A stretch of DNA of 64,000 nucleotides, taken from the NCBI RefSeq assembly GCF_017161325.1, contig NZ_CP045670.1, positions 2,473,367-2,537,366 of the forward strand, read 5' to 3'. Source of the DNA: Treponema pedis (GTDB lineage: Bacteria > Spirochaetota > Spirochaetia > Treponematales > Treponemataceae). Position numbers and translations under genes: made by a program. Below the pieces are notes generated by a model, which saw nothing but the letters and a program-made list of their open reading frames with translations, was not told where the DNA came from and did not search any database. Position 1 is the first letter of the stretch, and the number at the start of each line of letters is the position of its first letter. Below are positions 42,828-52,453 of the stretch, piece after piece.

Positions 42828-42856
42828 TTGCAATTACAAATTACGTATGCTATACT
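42828..42856 (+). promoter_or_regulatory. Promoter of the maltose-type operon
   Basis: TTGCAA (42828-42833), 17 nt, TATACT (42851-42856), 40 nt upstream of the binding-protein start. No operator palindrome was recognised. Confidence 0.65.
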
Positions 42857-42895
42857 TTAATCGTTAATAACATTTTATTTAAAGGAGTATGTTAT

Positions 42896-44206
42896 ATGAA
42901 ATGTAAAAGAACTGTATATGCCGTAAATCTCTTCCTTTTCGGTATTATTTTATTTTCCGGTTTAATTACCTCGTGCGGAGGAAAAAACGAAAAAGAAAAA
43001 AACGTATTAACCGTACAGGCCGAACAGGGCTGGATATCTTATTACGAAGCGGCGGCAAAGCGCGTGCAAGAAGCCAATCCGAATACCGAAATTAAACTTA
43101 TAGAAGTAGGAGCTTTCGACCATTTGGATAAAATTGACGCTACCGATGCTTCAAACCAAGATGTAGCCGATTTATTCGCAATACCTGCCGACAGGCTCTA
43201 CGGCCTTGCGGAAAATGAAGTTCTTGCGTCAATAGATTCTAAAAAACTTGCAGCGGAACTGGGCGGCTGGACGGATTTCGATTCGGGTTTAGGCGGTAAT
43301 TTAAAAATAAATAACGAATACCTTGCCTTTCCCTTAAACATTGAAACCCTTATTACCTTCGTTAACGTTACAAATGCGCAAAAAGACGGAATAGATTATT
43401 CCAAGCCCTTTGAAATTTCCAATACTAAAGATGCCGATAAAATTTTACTTCCGCTTTTTGACGCTTGGTACGGTGTTGCCGCAACAAATTCCGCAAATAT
43501 CGAACTTTTGAGCAAAAAAAGCGACAACGTACTTTTCTCGGATATTACTTCCGAATTTAACAACCTTTCAAACGATAAAAAAGAAGCTATAAAAATAATT
43601 TATGAATATTGGAAATTAAATTATAAAAATAAAACACCCTTGTTCGACCCTGAAGCGGGTTGGGGATATATCGATACGGAATTTTCAAACGGCAACAAGG
43701 GTGTTATCCGCTTAGGCGGCCCGTGGGATACGGCAAGCATCTCCGAGCAAACAAACGGCAACTTTGCAATATTCCCCATAGACCATATCACTTTAAACGG
43801 TAAACCGCTTTTGCACTGGAAAGGCGGCTGGGGTCTTGCAATTAACTCCAGAATAGAAAAAGATGCCGATAAATACGCTCTTGCACTGCAGATGATTAAA
43901 GAAATCGTTAATCCGAAATATGCCGCAGAATTTTTCAAAGCAACGGGTAAAATCTTGGAAAATGTCCCTGCCGATGTATATGAAAAACTTGACCTCGAAA
44001 AGACGGAAAAAGAAGTTATAAAGGCGGTTATAGCTTCATACACACTCTCCCCTGCCCGCCCCTTATTTAAAGAATGGGGTAAGGTTTGGGATACATGGAG
44101 AAATGCAATTCTCTCATGGAACAGCGTTAATCCGCAAACCGTAGAGGAAGCATATAAAGAATTAAAAGCGTCTTTTGATGCAATGATGACAAATTTTAGC
44201 ATGTAA
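42896..44206 (+). CDS. Maltose-type ABC transporter substrate-binding lipoprotein
   Basis: I chose ATG 42896 behind AAAGGAGTATGTTAT; a longer frame upstream overlaps the glycosylase gene and has no ribosome binding site. 436 residues: signal peptide with lipobox LITSC (Cys about 26), then an extracellular solute-binding family 1 protein: VLTVQAEQGWISYYEAAAKR, ADLFAIPADRLYGLAENEVL, AFPLNIETLITFVN, KGVIRLGGPWDTASISEQ, HWKGGWGLAINSRIEK. Followed by two permease genes, malK and malQ, so maltose or maltodextrins are the likely ligands. Confidence 0.87.
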   Translation: MKCKRTVYAVNLFLFGIILFSGLITSCGGKNEKEKNVLTVQAEQGWISYYEAAAKRVQEANPNTEIKLIEVGAFDHLDKIDATDASNQDVADLFAIPADRLYGLAENEVLASIDSKKLAAELGGWTDFDSGLGGNLKINNEYLAFPLNIETLITFVNVTNAQKDGIDYSKPFEISNTKDADKILLPLFDAWYGVAATNSANIELLSKKSDNVLFSDITSEFNNLSNDKKEAIKIIYEYWKLNYKNKTPLFDPEAGWGYIDTEFSNGNKGVIRLGGPWDTASISEQTNGNFAIFPIDHITLNGKPLLHWKGGWGLAINSRIEKDADKYALALQMIKEIVNPKYAAEFFKATGKILENVPADVYEKLDLEKTEKEVIKAVIASYTLSPARPLFKEWGKVWDTWRNAILSWNSVNPQTVEEAYKELKASFDAMMTNFSM

Positions 44207-44218
44207 GATACTTAAAAC

Positions 44219-44252
44219 AGGGGGCTTTTTTAAATACTTTTACAAGCCCCCT
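44219..44252 (+). promoter_or_regulatory. Intercistronic hairpin behind the binding-protein gene
   Basis: AGGGGGCTT (44219-44227) pairs perfectly with AAGCCCCCT (44244-44252). No T-run follows. In binding-protein transport operons, such stems protect the upstream mRNA and lower downstream expression; that role is inferred here. Confidence 0.6.
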
Positions 44253-44260
44253 AAACTAAT

Positions 44261-44707
44261 ATGTGTATCAAACCGTTTAACAAACAGCTTTTAATAATAC
44301 TCATTACAGCGGCTCTTATTATAAGCACGGCTTCGATTGAAGCCGTTGTAAATATAAAGAGCAAGGATTTTTACGAGGTATATTTAAAAATAAATCGAAC
44401 CGCAGAATTTAAAGAATTTATAAATTATATGTTAATGATATATATAGCTGAAATATCGCTGCCTGTTGTAATTTCCGTTTACATATTTTTTACGATACAA
44501 AAATACGGCATTAACAATATTGCAAAACTTGTTTTCGGCGGAATGATTTTTACAAAACTCGGTAACATTATTATAAAATTACAATTTAATTCATTTTTTT
44601 ATTATGCTTTTATTATTTTATATACGGTACTTTTTATTTCAATGATAAAAAAATACCGTCAAGATAAAGACGGCATAAAAGATTATGTTAAAGTAACACA
44701 ATTGTAA
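44261..44707 (+). CDS. Small membrane protein in the maltose operon, unknown
   Basis: 148 residues, four helices (LLIILITAALIISTASIEAV; YIAEISLPVVISVYIFFTIQ; LVFGGMIFTKLGNIIIKL; FYYAFIILYTVLFISMIKKY). It starts 8 nt behind the hairpin without a recognisable ribosome binding site, so translation is probably weak or the start differs. No family recognised. It lies between binding protein and permease, where treponemal operons often have an uncharacterised gene. Confidence 0.6.
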   Translation: MCIKPFNKQLLIILITAALIISTASIEAVVNIKSKDFYEVYLKINRTAEFKEFINYMLMIYIAEISLPVVISVYIFFTIQKYGINNIAKLVFGGMIFTKLGNIIIKLQFNSFFYYAFIILYTVLFISMIKKYRQDKDGIKDYVKVTQL

Positions 44708-44725
44708 TTTTTTTATGGAGGGAAC

Positions 44726-46758
44726 ATGGTTTATTCAAAAACTCTTACGGACAATACGGGCGGTACTCACCCTCGTAAAAATATGTATCTTTTAAGTCTT
44801 GCGGAGGCGGACCCGGAACGGATAAAAACAATAAGGGCATTAAAAAAACAAACAGCTATAATATTAAATTAAAGGAATTTAAAGCCGAACGTAAACTCTT
44901 TCAAAAACAATTAAAAGAAAAACTAAAAAATTTTTCCGAATCAAATTCTGAAGACAGGGAAATCCTTCCTTTAAAAAAGAAAGTCTTTTCGGCAGAGCAA
45001 AAACAAACCTTTTATAAGGACTTTATTGAGCTTTCCTATGATGCCGTTTTGGAATATAAAATTGCCGAACTGGAAATACAACATATTACCGAACTCATTA
45101 AACATATAGAAAATCTTAAAAATGAACTTTCCAAGCAAAAAGAAAAACTTATAAAAATAGATGAGGCGGAGCGTCTTGATATACTGCAAAAAATAAAAAC
45201 ATTAACATTAGAGCGTAAACAACAATTGGATAACGACCTGAAATCCCTTGCCGAAAAAAAGACAAAAAAGCTTATTTCAAAAAAGGCATATAAAACGGAA
45301 TCAAAGGCAAAAAAACGTTCTTTTAAAGACGATATTACTTCCGTCTCCTTTTTAGATACTAAAATGAGCATTCAAGAAGAAATAAAAAATTTAAAATACC
45401 GCATAAAAACCGATATTAAAACAAAGAGCCGTGTTTTAGAAGCCGATATTTCGGCTATCAGACGTAAAACCCCCATAGAGCCGGAACACATTCCCTTAAT
45501 TTCATATTTTACATTTCTTATTCCGGGTCTCGGACAGCTGTTTAACAAGCAATATGTAAAGGCAGCTCTTTTCTTTTTAGGAACGGTTTTTATTTATGTA
45601 ATTGCCGTACCCTATATTTTAGGGTTTACCAATTATCAAGGCGGCGGAATTACAGGACTTATAAATCTTGCAGGAGGAGGAGCGAAAATAGATAAATCAA
45701 TTATTTTTATGATTGAAGGAATTATATCTCTTCTCCTTACAGTATTTTCGGTTCTGCTATACATAATCTCTTTTAAAGACGTACGCAATGTAGAATTAAA
45801 TGCGGTAAAAGGAATAAGAAGGAACACTTGGTTTGAAAGTAAGCGTTCGATTGAAAGAGAAGGCTTCCCCTACCTTATTTCTTTTCCGGCCCTTATAATA
45901 ATAGTATTTATAATAGTTGTCCCTATATTAACTACGGTATTTATCTCATTTACCAATATGGACCCGACTCATCAAAATAAATTTTCATGGATAGGCTTAC
46001 AAAATTATAAACTTCTTGCTGCGGGAAGCGGAATAGCCGGAAAGGCGTTTTATCTTATTTTAGGCTGGACTCTTATTTGGACTGTAGGAGCTTCAACCCT
46101 TTCAATCGCAATAGGTTTTATTTTAAGCTTAATTGTAAATCAAGAAAGGATAAGAGGCAAAGCCGTATTTAGAACAATTTATCTTTTACCGTGGGCGGTT
46201 CCCGCATTTATAACTATTATGTTTTTTTCAATAATGGTTTCACGCGGGGGCCTTATTACGGAGCTTATCGAAAAAATATCGGGCTTATCCCTTGATATAA
46301 AAAATAACGCTCATCTTACCCGTACAAGCCTTATCCTGCTGCAAAGTTGGTTGGGCTCTTCCTATATTTTCTTACTTTCAACCGGAGTTTTACAGGGAAT
46401 CCCAAAGGACTTATACGAAGCGGCCGACATTGACGGAGCTACTGGATTTCAAAAAGCGATAAAAATTACCGTTCCATTAGTACTCTTTCAAACGGCACCT
46501 CTTTTAATAATTCAATATGCTTTTAATTTTAACAATTTTTCAATTATATATCTTTTTAATTTAGGAGGCCCTTTTAATCCCAGTAAATACGGTAATTTGG
46601 CGGGGGCATCGGATATATTGATTTCTTATATTTACAAACTTACCATAGAAAATCAATATCAGGCAATAGGAGCGGCGGTTACAATGGTAATTTCGCTTGT
46701 TCTTATGTTTATAGCTTTTTTAAATTTTAAAAGAACAAAGTCTTTTAAAGAAAATTAA
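44726..46758 (+). pseudogene. malF: MalF-type permease with long N-terminal extension, frameshifted
   Basis: ATG 44726 follows TTATGGAGGGAAC and reads MVYSKTLTDNTGGTHPRKNM, then stops early. One more A in the seven-A run 44842-44848 joins it to KKTNSYNIKLKEFKAERKLF and onward, giving 677 residues. Residues about 45-240 are strongly charged coiled coil (EIQHITELIKHIENLKNELS, LDILQKIKTLTLERKQQLDN). Two extra helices follow (PLISYFTFLIPGLGQLFN; ALFFLGTVFIYVIAVPYIL), then the permease core with the EAA loop DLYEAADIDGATGFQKAIKI. Canonical MalF lacks such a coiled coil. The break matches the homopolymer pattern, so the gene is probably intact. Confidence 0.82.
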
Positions 46759-46778
46759 ACCGAAAGGAGGAACTTAAG

Positions 46779-47663
46779 ATGAAAAAACAAAAAACACTTT
46801 ACCTGTCGGATAGGCAGCCTCTAACCGCAACTGGAAAAATATTTCTTGCACTTTCATATTCGCTTATGATAATCTGGGCTGTCTTAATTATTTGGCCCTT
46901 AGCGGTTATAGTTATCTCCGCTTTTAACGGAAATCAGGGAAAAAATATTTCTCTACAGCAAACATTTAAGTTTTCATTTAAACACTTCGATTATTTATTT
47001 AATAAAACATATTTTTTCTTTTGGGTACGAAATACTCTTATAATTGCAATTTCTACGGCCTTACTTACACTTATAATCGTATCGTTAACGGGTTACGCTT
47101 ATTCCCGATACAGATTTACAGGTAAAAAAATAATTCTTATGAGTATCATGCTTATTCAAATAATACCGGTTTTTACGGGGCTTACGGCATTTTATACCCT
47201 TCATTCGATTATTTCGGAAGCGATACCGTTTTTTTCAAGAAAGGCCATGCTAATCTTAATTTACACGGGAGGAGGAATTGCAAGCAATACCTTTATTTTA
47301 AAAGGCTATATAGATTCAATCTCTACCGAATTGGACGATGCGGCCCGTATTGACGGCTGTTCAAATATGCAAGTATACGGGCTTGTTATAATGCCTATTG
47401 CCCGTCCCATGCTTGCCATTATAGCCCTTTGGTCTTTTATAGGCCCGTTTATGGATTATATGCTGCCGAAAATCCTCCTTACAAATTCAAAAGACTACAC
47501 TCTTACCGTAGGATTATTCACGCTGATAAATGATGCCAGAACAATGAATGCTCCGGCACTCGCGGCGGGAGGCTTGTTAACGGCAATACCGATTATAATT
47601 TTATTTATAAGTTTACAAAATCAACTGGTTTCGGGTCTCAGTGCAGGCTCGGTTAAAGGATAG
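46779..47663 (+). CDS. malG: MalG-type permease
   Basis: ATG 46779 follows CCGAAAGGAGGAACTTAAG. 294 residues, six helices; the EAA loop that contacts the ATPase reads ELDDAARIDGCSNMQVYGLV IMP. The C-terminus ends SGLSAGSVKG, as in MalG proteins (L-V-x-G-L-x-A-G-x-V-K-G). With malF it forms the membrane channel of the maltodextrin importer. Confidence 0.92.
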   Translation: MKKQKTLYLSDRQPLTATGKIFLALSYSLMIIWAVLIIWPLAVIVISAFNGNQGKNISLQQTFKFSFKHFDYLFNKTYFFFWVRNTLIIAISTALLTLIIVSLTGYAYSRYRFTGKKIILMSIMLIQIIPVFTGLTAFYTLHSIISEAIPFFSRKAMLILIYTGGGIASNTFILKGYIDSISTELDDAARIDGCSNMQVYGLVIMPIARPMLAIIALWSFIGPFMDYMLPKILLTNSKDYTLTVGLFTLINDARTMNAPALAAGGLLTAIPIIILFISLQNQLVSGLSAGSVKG

Positions 47664-47679
47664 GTTCAGGAGGTTAATT

Positions 47680-48765
47680 ATGAAAGTCAGTTTAAAAGAT
47701 GTCGGAAAAAAATATGAAGGAAGAGAAAATTTTACCATACGCCATATCAACTTGGAAATAGGCGATAAAGAATTTTGCGTTATTTTAGGGCCGTCAGGCT
47801 GCGGTAAATCCACCCTGCTTAGAATGATTGCAGGTTTAAATTCAATTACGGAAGGAGAGCTAATCTTCGGCGACAAGGTGGTAAACAAGGTAGCACCTAA
47901 AAACAGGCATATAGCAATGGTCTTTCAATCCTACGCCTTATACCCGCATTTAACGGTTTATGATAATATGGCATTTTCTTTAAAAATGAAAAAAGAAAAA
48001 AAAGAAATTATACACAATAGGGTTTTAGAAGCGGCAAAAATTTTACAAATAAGCGATAACCTGTATTCACGGCCGTCAGACCTTTCAGGCGGACAACGCC
48101 AGCGCGTAGCTTTAGGGAGGGCAATGGTCAGAAGACCGCGCGTATTTTTAATGGACGAACCTCTTTCAAACCTTGACGCAAAATTACGGGAACATATGCG
48201 AGTGGAATTGGTAAGATTGCACAAACAAATGGAAACAACTTCAATTTACGTAACTCATGACCAAACCGAAGCTATGACAATGGCAACAAAAATCGTTTTA
48301 TTGAATAAGGGAAAAATTCAACAGGTAGGTAAGCCTGAAGAATTTTACAATAAACCGGCCAATCTTTTTACGGCACAATTTATAGGCTCTCCCACAATGA
48401 ATATTTTTAAAGGCAGCATCGAAAACGGAGTCTTTGTAAACGATTCGGGTTTAATAAAAGTCGCTCCTAAAGAAGAAGACGCTAAACGGCTTAACTCTTA
48501 TGAAGGGAAAAAAGTATACTTAGGCATAAGGTCGGAAAGATTCCTTGCTCAAAAAAGCGAACGAAATTCTTTTCATACAAAAATAGAGGTTATTGAAATG
48601 CTCGGGAAAGAAAAGCTATTATATACACGGCTCGATGACGGAACGGAATGCGTAATGAGCGAACCGGGTTATTTTGAATATGCGGTCGATGAAGTTCATA
48701 ATTTTACATTCGATACGGAAGCTCTTCATTTTTTTGACGGAGAAACCTCGGAAAGAATAAATTAA
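47680..48765 (+). CDS. malK: MalK/MsmK-type ABC ATPase
   Basis: I chose ATG 47680, 5 nt after CAGGAGG; the frame opens within the malG end. 361 residues: Walker A GPSGCGKST, Q-loop FQSYALYPHLTVYDNMAF, signature LSGGQRQR, Walker B FLMDEPLSNLDAKLRE, switch His in VTHDQTEAM. A C-terminal TOBE/OB regulatory domain follows (TMNIFKGSIENGVFVNDSG; KKVYLGIRSERFL). It powers the importer encoded just upstream. Single-copy ATPases of this type often serve several sugar importers. Confidence 0.93.
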   Translation: MKVSLKDVGKKYEGRENFTIRHINLEIGDKEFCVILGPSGCGKSTLLRMIAGLNSITEGELIFGDKVVNKVAPKNRHIAMVFQSYALYPHLTVYDNMAFSLKMKKEKKEIIHNRVLEAAKILQISDNLYSRPSDLSGGQRQRVALGRAMVRRPRVFLMDEPLSNLDAKLREHMRVELVRLHKQMETTSIYVTHDQTEAMTMATKIVLLNKGKIQQVGKPEEFYNKPANLFTAQFIGSPTMNIFKGSIENGVFVNDSGLIKVAPKEEDAKRLNSYEGKKVYLGIRSERFLAQKSERNSFHTKIEVIEMLGKEKLLYTRLDDGTECVMSEPGYFEYAVDEVHNFTFDTEALHFFDGETSERIN

Positions 48766-48838
48766 ACTCGGCAAAAGCACAGGCTGAATATTATTCAAAA
48801 ATTAAAAGTTTTTAAAATATTTTTTTATTGGAGAAAAA

Positions 48839-50461
48839 ATGAACAGAAAATCGGGAATACTTTTACATCTAACATCTCTTCCCAATGATGAAGGGATAGG
48901 AACGCTCGGAAAAGAAGCGTTTGAGTTTATAGATTGGCTAAGCCGAAACAAACTCGGCGTGTGGCAAATGCTTCCTATAGGGCCTACAGGATACGGAGAT
49001 TCTCCTTATGCCTCCTTTTCCGCCTTTGCGGGAAATCCGTACTTAATAAGTTTTAATGTTTTACGCGAACAAGGCTTTTTGTCCGAAGAAGAATTAAACA
49101 CATACAAAAATCTGACCGAAAAATCCTGCATACCTTCCGCAGTAAATTACGGCTTTATAAGCTATCATAAAACGGCTATGCTTAAAAAAGCGGCCGAAAC
49201 CGTTTCGGAAAAAACAAAAGAAGATTTTAATTTAAAAAATAAAATAGAACAATTTTACAACGAAGAAAAATTTTGGCTTGATGATTTTGCCGTATTTACC
49301 GCAATAAAAGAATTTTACGACAAGAAAAATAACGAAGAAAACGGGTCTTCCGGAATTTGGAATACCTGCTGGGAAAAAAATCTTTCACTTTGCAATAAAG
49401 AAGCCGTAAAAAACTTTTCCGCTCTGCATTCAAAAGAAATAGAAATACATAAAATAATTCAGTTTTTATTTTATGCGCAATGGACCGAATTAAAACATTA
49501 TGCGGAAAATAAAAATATAAAACTCATAGGCGATATTCCGATTTTTGCAGCTCTGGACTCCTCAGACGTTTGGGTAAACAGAAATCTTTTTATGCTGGAC
49601 GAAAACGGCCGACCGACGGCTGTTGCGGGGGTACCGCCCGACTTTTTTACTGCAATAGGACAACTTTGGGGAAATCCGCTTTATGATTGGGAAGCTATGA
49701 AAGCGGACGGCTATCTTTGGTGGAAAAAACGCATACGTCAAATGCTTAAACTTTTTGACATAATCCGCATTGACCATTTTCGCGGGTTTGAAGCCTTTTG
49801 GTCAATTCCGCCTGATGCGCCTAATGCGGTTTCCGGAAAATGGGTTAAGGGACCTGACCATCATTTTTTTGAAGAAATACAAAAAGATTTATATGATTTA
49901 AATTCGGAATACAAAAACAGGCTTCCGATAATAGCCGAAGATTTAGGAGTAATTACCGATGAGGTAATACGGCTAAGAGACGATTTTAATTTTCCCGGAA
50001 TGAAGATTTTACAATTCGCCTTTGATGTAAATGAAAAACAAAGAGGAAAACTTTTAAACCCGTATTTACCGCATAATATGCCGGCAAATTGTATCGCTTA
50101 CACAGGCACTCACGACAATGACACTCTCATAGGCTGGATTGAAAATTCTTCCGAAGAACAGCTTGCCCTCGTTTATTCTTATATTACGGGAATTCCGGTT
50201 GACGGTGAATTATACGGAAAATTAAAAAGCGATGATATTAAAAAAGAGCTGTGCAGCGCTATGGTAAAACTTTGTTTTTCCTCCCCGGCCGAACTTGCAA
50301 TTGTACAAATGCAGGATATTCTGCTTGCAGGAAAAGAAGCGAGAATGAATTCTCCCAATACATTGGGAATAAATTGGCAATGGCGTATGGAAAGCTATTA
50401 CTGCACAAACGGAATCACGGATAAACTGATATTTTGGAATATGCTGTACGGAAGAGATTAA
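48839..50461 (+). CDS. malQ: 4-alpha-glucanotransferase (amylomaltase, GH77)
   Basis: ATG 48839 follows TTGGAGAAAA. 540 residues, normal for MalQ. Early motif GILLHLTSLPNDEGIGTLGK; GVWQMLPIGPTGYGDSPYAS; catalytic nucleophile region IRIDHFRGFEAFW (Asp); acid/base PIIAEDLGVITDEV (Glu); and YTGTHDNDTLIGWIE (second Asp, third catalytic residue). It disproportionates maltodextrins and so processes the sugars brought in by the upstream importer. The gene ends the operon at a terminator. Confidence 0.95.
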   Translation: MNRKSGILLHLTSLPNDEGIGTLGKEAFEFIDWLSRNKLGVWQMLPIGPTGYGDSPYASFSAFAGNPYLISFNVLREQGFLSEEELNTYKNLTEKSCIPSAVNYGFISYHKTAMLKKAAETVSEKTKEDFNLKNKIEQFYNEEKFWLDDFAVFTAIKEFYDKKNNEENGSSGIWNTCWEKNLSLCNKEAVKNFSALHSKEIEIHKIIQFLFYAQWTELKHYAENKNIKLIGDIPIFAALDSSDVWVNRNLFMLDENGRPTAVAGVPPDFFTAIGQLWGNPLYDWEAMKADGYLWWKKRIRQMLKLFDIIRIDHFRGFEAFWSIPPDAPNAVSGKWVKGPDHHFFEEIQKDLYDLNSEYKNRLPIIAEDLGVITDEVIRLRDDFNFPGMKILQFAFDVNEKQRGKLLNPYLPHNMPANCIAYTGTHDNDTLIGWIENSSEEQLALVYSYITGIPVDGELYGKLKSDDIKKELCSAMVKLCFSSPAELAIVQMQDILLAGKEARMNSPNTLGINWQWRMESYYCTNGITDKLIFWNMLYGRD

Positions 50462-50507
50462 TCTTCTTAAAAACTCTTATATTTTAAATTTTTTGTAAAG
50501 TTATCGG

Positions 50508-50530
50508 GCACCTTGATTTTTTTAAGGTGC
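50508..50530 (+). terminator. Terminator behind malQ
   Basis: GCACCTT (50508-50514), a T-rich loop, AAGGTGC (50524-50530), then TCTATTTATA. The 3' T-run is weak, so efficiency is uncertain. Confidence 0.6.
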
Positions 50531-50556
50531 TCTATTTATAAATAAATAATTCGGAC

Positions 50557-50585
50557 TTTACATATCCTAACATATATGTTATAAT
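50557..50585 (+). promoter_or_regulatory. Promoter with a palindrome in its spacer
   Basis: TTTACA (50557-50562), 17 nt, TATAAT (50580-50585). The spacer contains the exact 12-bp palindrome AACATATATGTT (50569-50580), abutting the -10 box. A protein bound there would block transcription of the ABC pair that follows. Confidence 0.65.
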
Positions 50586-50617
50586 TAACCTACAAAATGT
50601 TTAGGAGGGCTTAATTT

Positions 50618-52453
50618 ATGAAAGAAGAGATTAAAACTCACGGAATTTTAAGCAATATCCTGTTTTATGCAAAAATATGGGTTAAGGTTTTCCCTATAGG
50701 TCTTATTATTCTTACAGCTTCCGTCCCGCTGCGTATTCTGCAAATTTACGAAACCATACGAATCCCCCGTATTATTATTGCGGGAATTGAAACCTCCTCC
50801 GAGCCTAAAACCGTTCTTATGTCCGTTATATTTGCGGCCCTAATTATTACCGCTTTAAAAATAATTTTACAAGTATTTGAAACTTCGATGATGGCATTAG
50901 GCTCAAGACCTCTTTTTTATCTTTATACCGTACCGATAAACGAAAAAATGTTTAATATGCGCTATCAAACCCTAATTTCGGAAGAAGTACAAACAAAGTT
51001 AATAAAAGTAAAAAATATTGTAATGAGCGGAAGTAACGGAGGTCCCTTCCATTTTTTAGCATTTAATCTTTCATTTTTTTTAACCGCCGTAACGGGCTTA
51101 ATTATATTCAGCCCCGGCATTATTAAAATCGACATTATTCTCCTAATCATAATATTAGTATCCGGCTTATTTAACTTACTTTACGGAATATATACGGGAA
51201 AATACACACGTAAAAATATGAATGACAGAGCGGCGGATGAAAAAAAAGAAAACTATATTATTCAAACCGCTGAGGACAAACTTTTTTCCAAAGATATCAG
51301 AATGTACAATATGAAAAGCTGGCTTATTGAAAATTTTAAAACATACCATGAAAAGCATTCCGCATATTTAAAAAAAGAAACTCTCGTTAAAATAGGAGGA
51401 AAGATTTTAAATGCGCTAACCGTATTTACCCGCGATATTTTTGCATACATTTATTTAATTTATAAATTAAGTACCGGAGTAATCGCAATTTCCGAGTTTG
51501 TTTTTCTCATTGCACTTGTTATGGAATTTTCAAAATGGATGGACGCAATTGTTTTACAAATAAACAATTTAATTGTTTTCAGCGCTCAAGCCGACCACAT
51601 AAGAGATTTCCTTGAAACCAAAGATAAATATTCGGAAGGCTCCTTACTTGAAAATGCCGTAAGCGGAAAACCTTCCATCGAATTCAACAACATCTCTTAC
51701 CGCTATTCCGAAAAAAGCGCTTGGATTTTTAAAAACTTTAATTTAAAAATAAATCCGGGCGAAAAACTTGCTCTTGTAGGAGTCAACGGTGCGGGAAAAA
51801 CAACTTTAATGCATCTTTTAATGGGTTTACTTGAACCTGTAGAAGGGGAAATTTTAATTGACGGAAAACCGGCATCGTCTTTTAAAAAAACGGAATACTA
51901 CAGTTTATTTTCACCGGTATTTCAGGATATAAATATTTTCCCCGAAACAATTTCGGCAAATATCGCCGGCAGTGAAACCTTTGACGAACAAAAATTAAAC
52001 GATGCAATTATAACGAGCGGTTTAGCCGAAACCGTTAAATCTCTTCCCCACGGCAAAGAAACTTTTCTTATTAAAACAAGCCGGGACGAGGCGATAGACT
52101 TATCCGGAGGTCAAAACCAAAGAATGCTCCTTGCACGCGCATTGTACAAAAACGCCAAGATAAATATTCTTGATGAACCTACAGCGGCTCTCGACCCGAT
52201 TGCGGAAAGCCGTATCTATGAAGAATACGACTCTATGAGCAAAGATAAAACCTCCATTTTTATTTCACACCGTTTAGCTTCCACAAGATTTTGTAACCGT
52301 ATTATATTTTTGGAATACGGGAAAATTATAGAAGAAGGCTCTCATGACGAATTGATGAGCCGGAGCTCAAAATACCGCGAAATGTATGAAATCCAAAGCA
52401 AATATTACCAAGAAGAAAAAGAAGAATTAAAAGGAGAAAATAATGATAATTAA
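50618..52453 (+). CDS. Fused ABC exporter half-transporter (second locus, first gene)
   Basis: ATG 50618 follows GTTTAGGAGGGCTTAATTT. 611 residues: six-helix membrane domain (about 1-330), ATPase with Walker A GVNGAGKTT, Q-loop FQDINIFPET, signature LSGGQNQRM, Walker B INILDEPTAALDP and FISHRL. The D-E-P-T-A-A-L-D-P form and the divergent membrane domain recall peptide or bacteriocin exporters rather than MsbA-like lipid flippases. The next gene overlaps by 11 bp and should be its partner. Substrate unknown. Confidence 0.85.
   Translation: MKEEIKTHGILSNILFYAKIWVKVFPIGLIILTASVPLRILQIYETIRIPRIIIAGIETSSEPKTVLMSVIFAALIITALKIILQVFETSMMALGSRPLFYLYTVPINEKMFNMRYQTLISEEVQTKLIKVKNIVMSGSNGGPFHFLAFNLSFFLTAVTGLIIFSPGIIKIDIILLIIILVSGLFNLLYGIYTGKYTRKNMNDRAADEKKENYIIQTAEDKLFSKDIRMYNMKSWLIENFKTYHEKHSAYLKKETLVKIGGKILNALTVFTRDIFAYIYLIYKLSTGVIAISEFVFLIALVMEFSKWMDAIVLQINNLIVFSAQADHIRDFLETKDKYSEGSLLENAVSGKPSIEFNNISYRYSEKSAWIFKNFNLKINPGEKLALVGVNGAGKTTLMHLLMGLLEPVEGEILIDGKPASSFKKTEYYSLFSPVFQDINIFPETISANIAGSETFDEQKLNDAIITSGLAETVKSLPHGKETFLIKTSRDEAIDLSGGQNQRMLLARALYKNAKINILDEPTAALDPIAESRIYEEYDSMSKDKTSIFISHRLASTRFCNRIIFLEYGKIIEEGSHDELMSRSSKYREMYEIQSKYYQEEKEELKGENNDN

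Noticed and set aside
43621-44202. Minus-strand open frame of 193 codons
   Set aside because: It is antisense to the binding-protein gene, whose motifs and signal peptide are clear.
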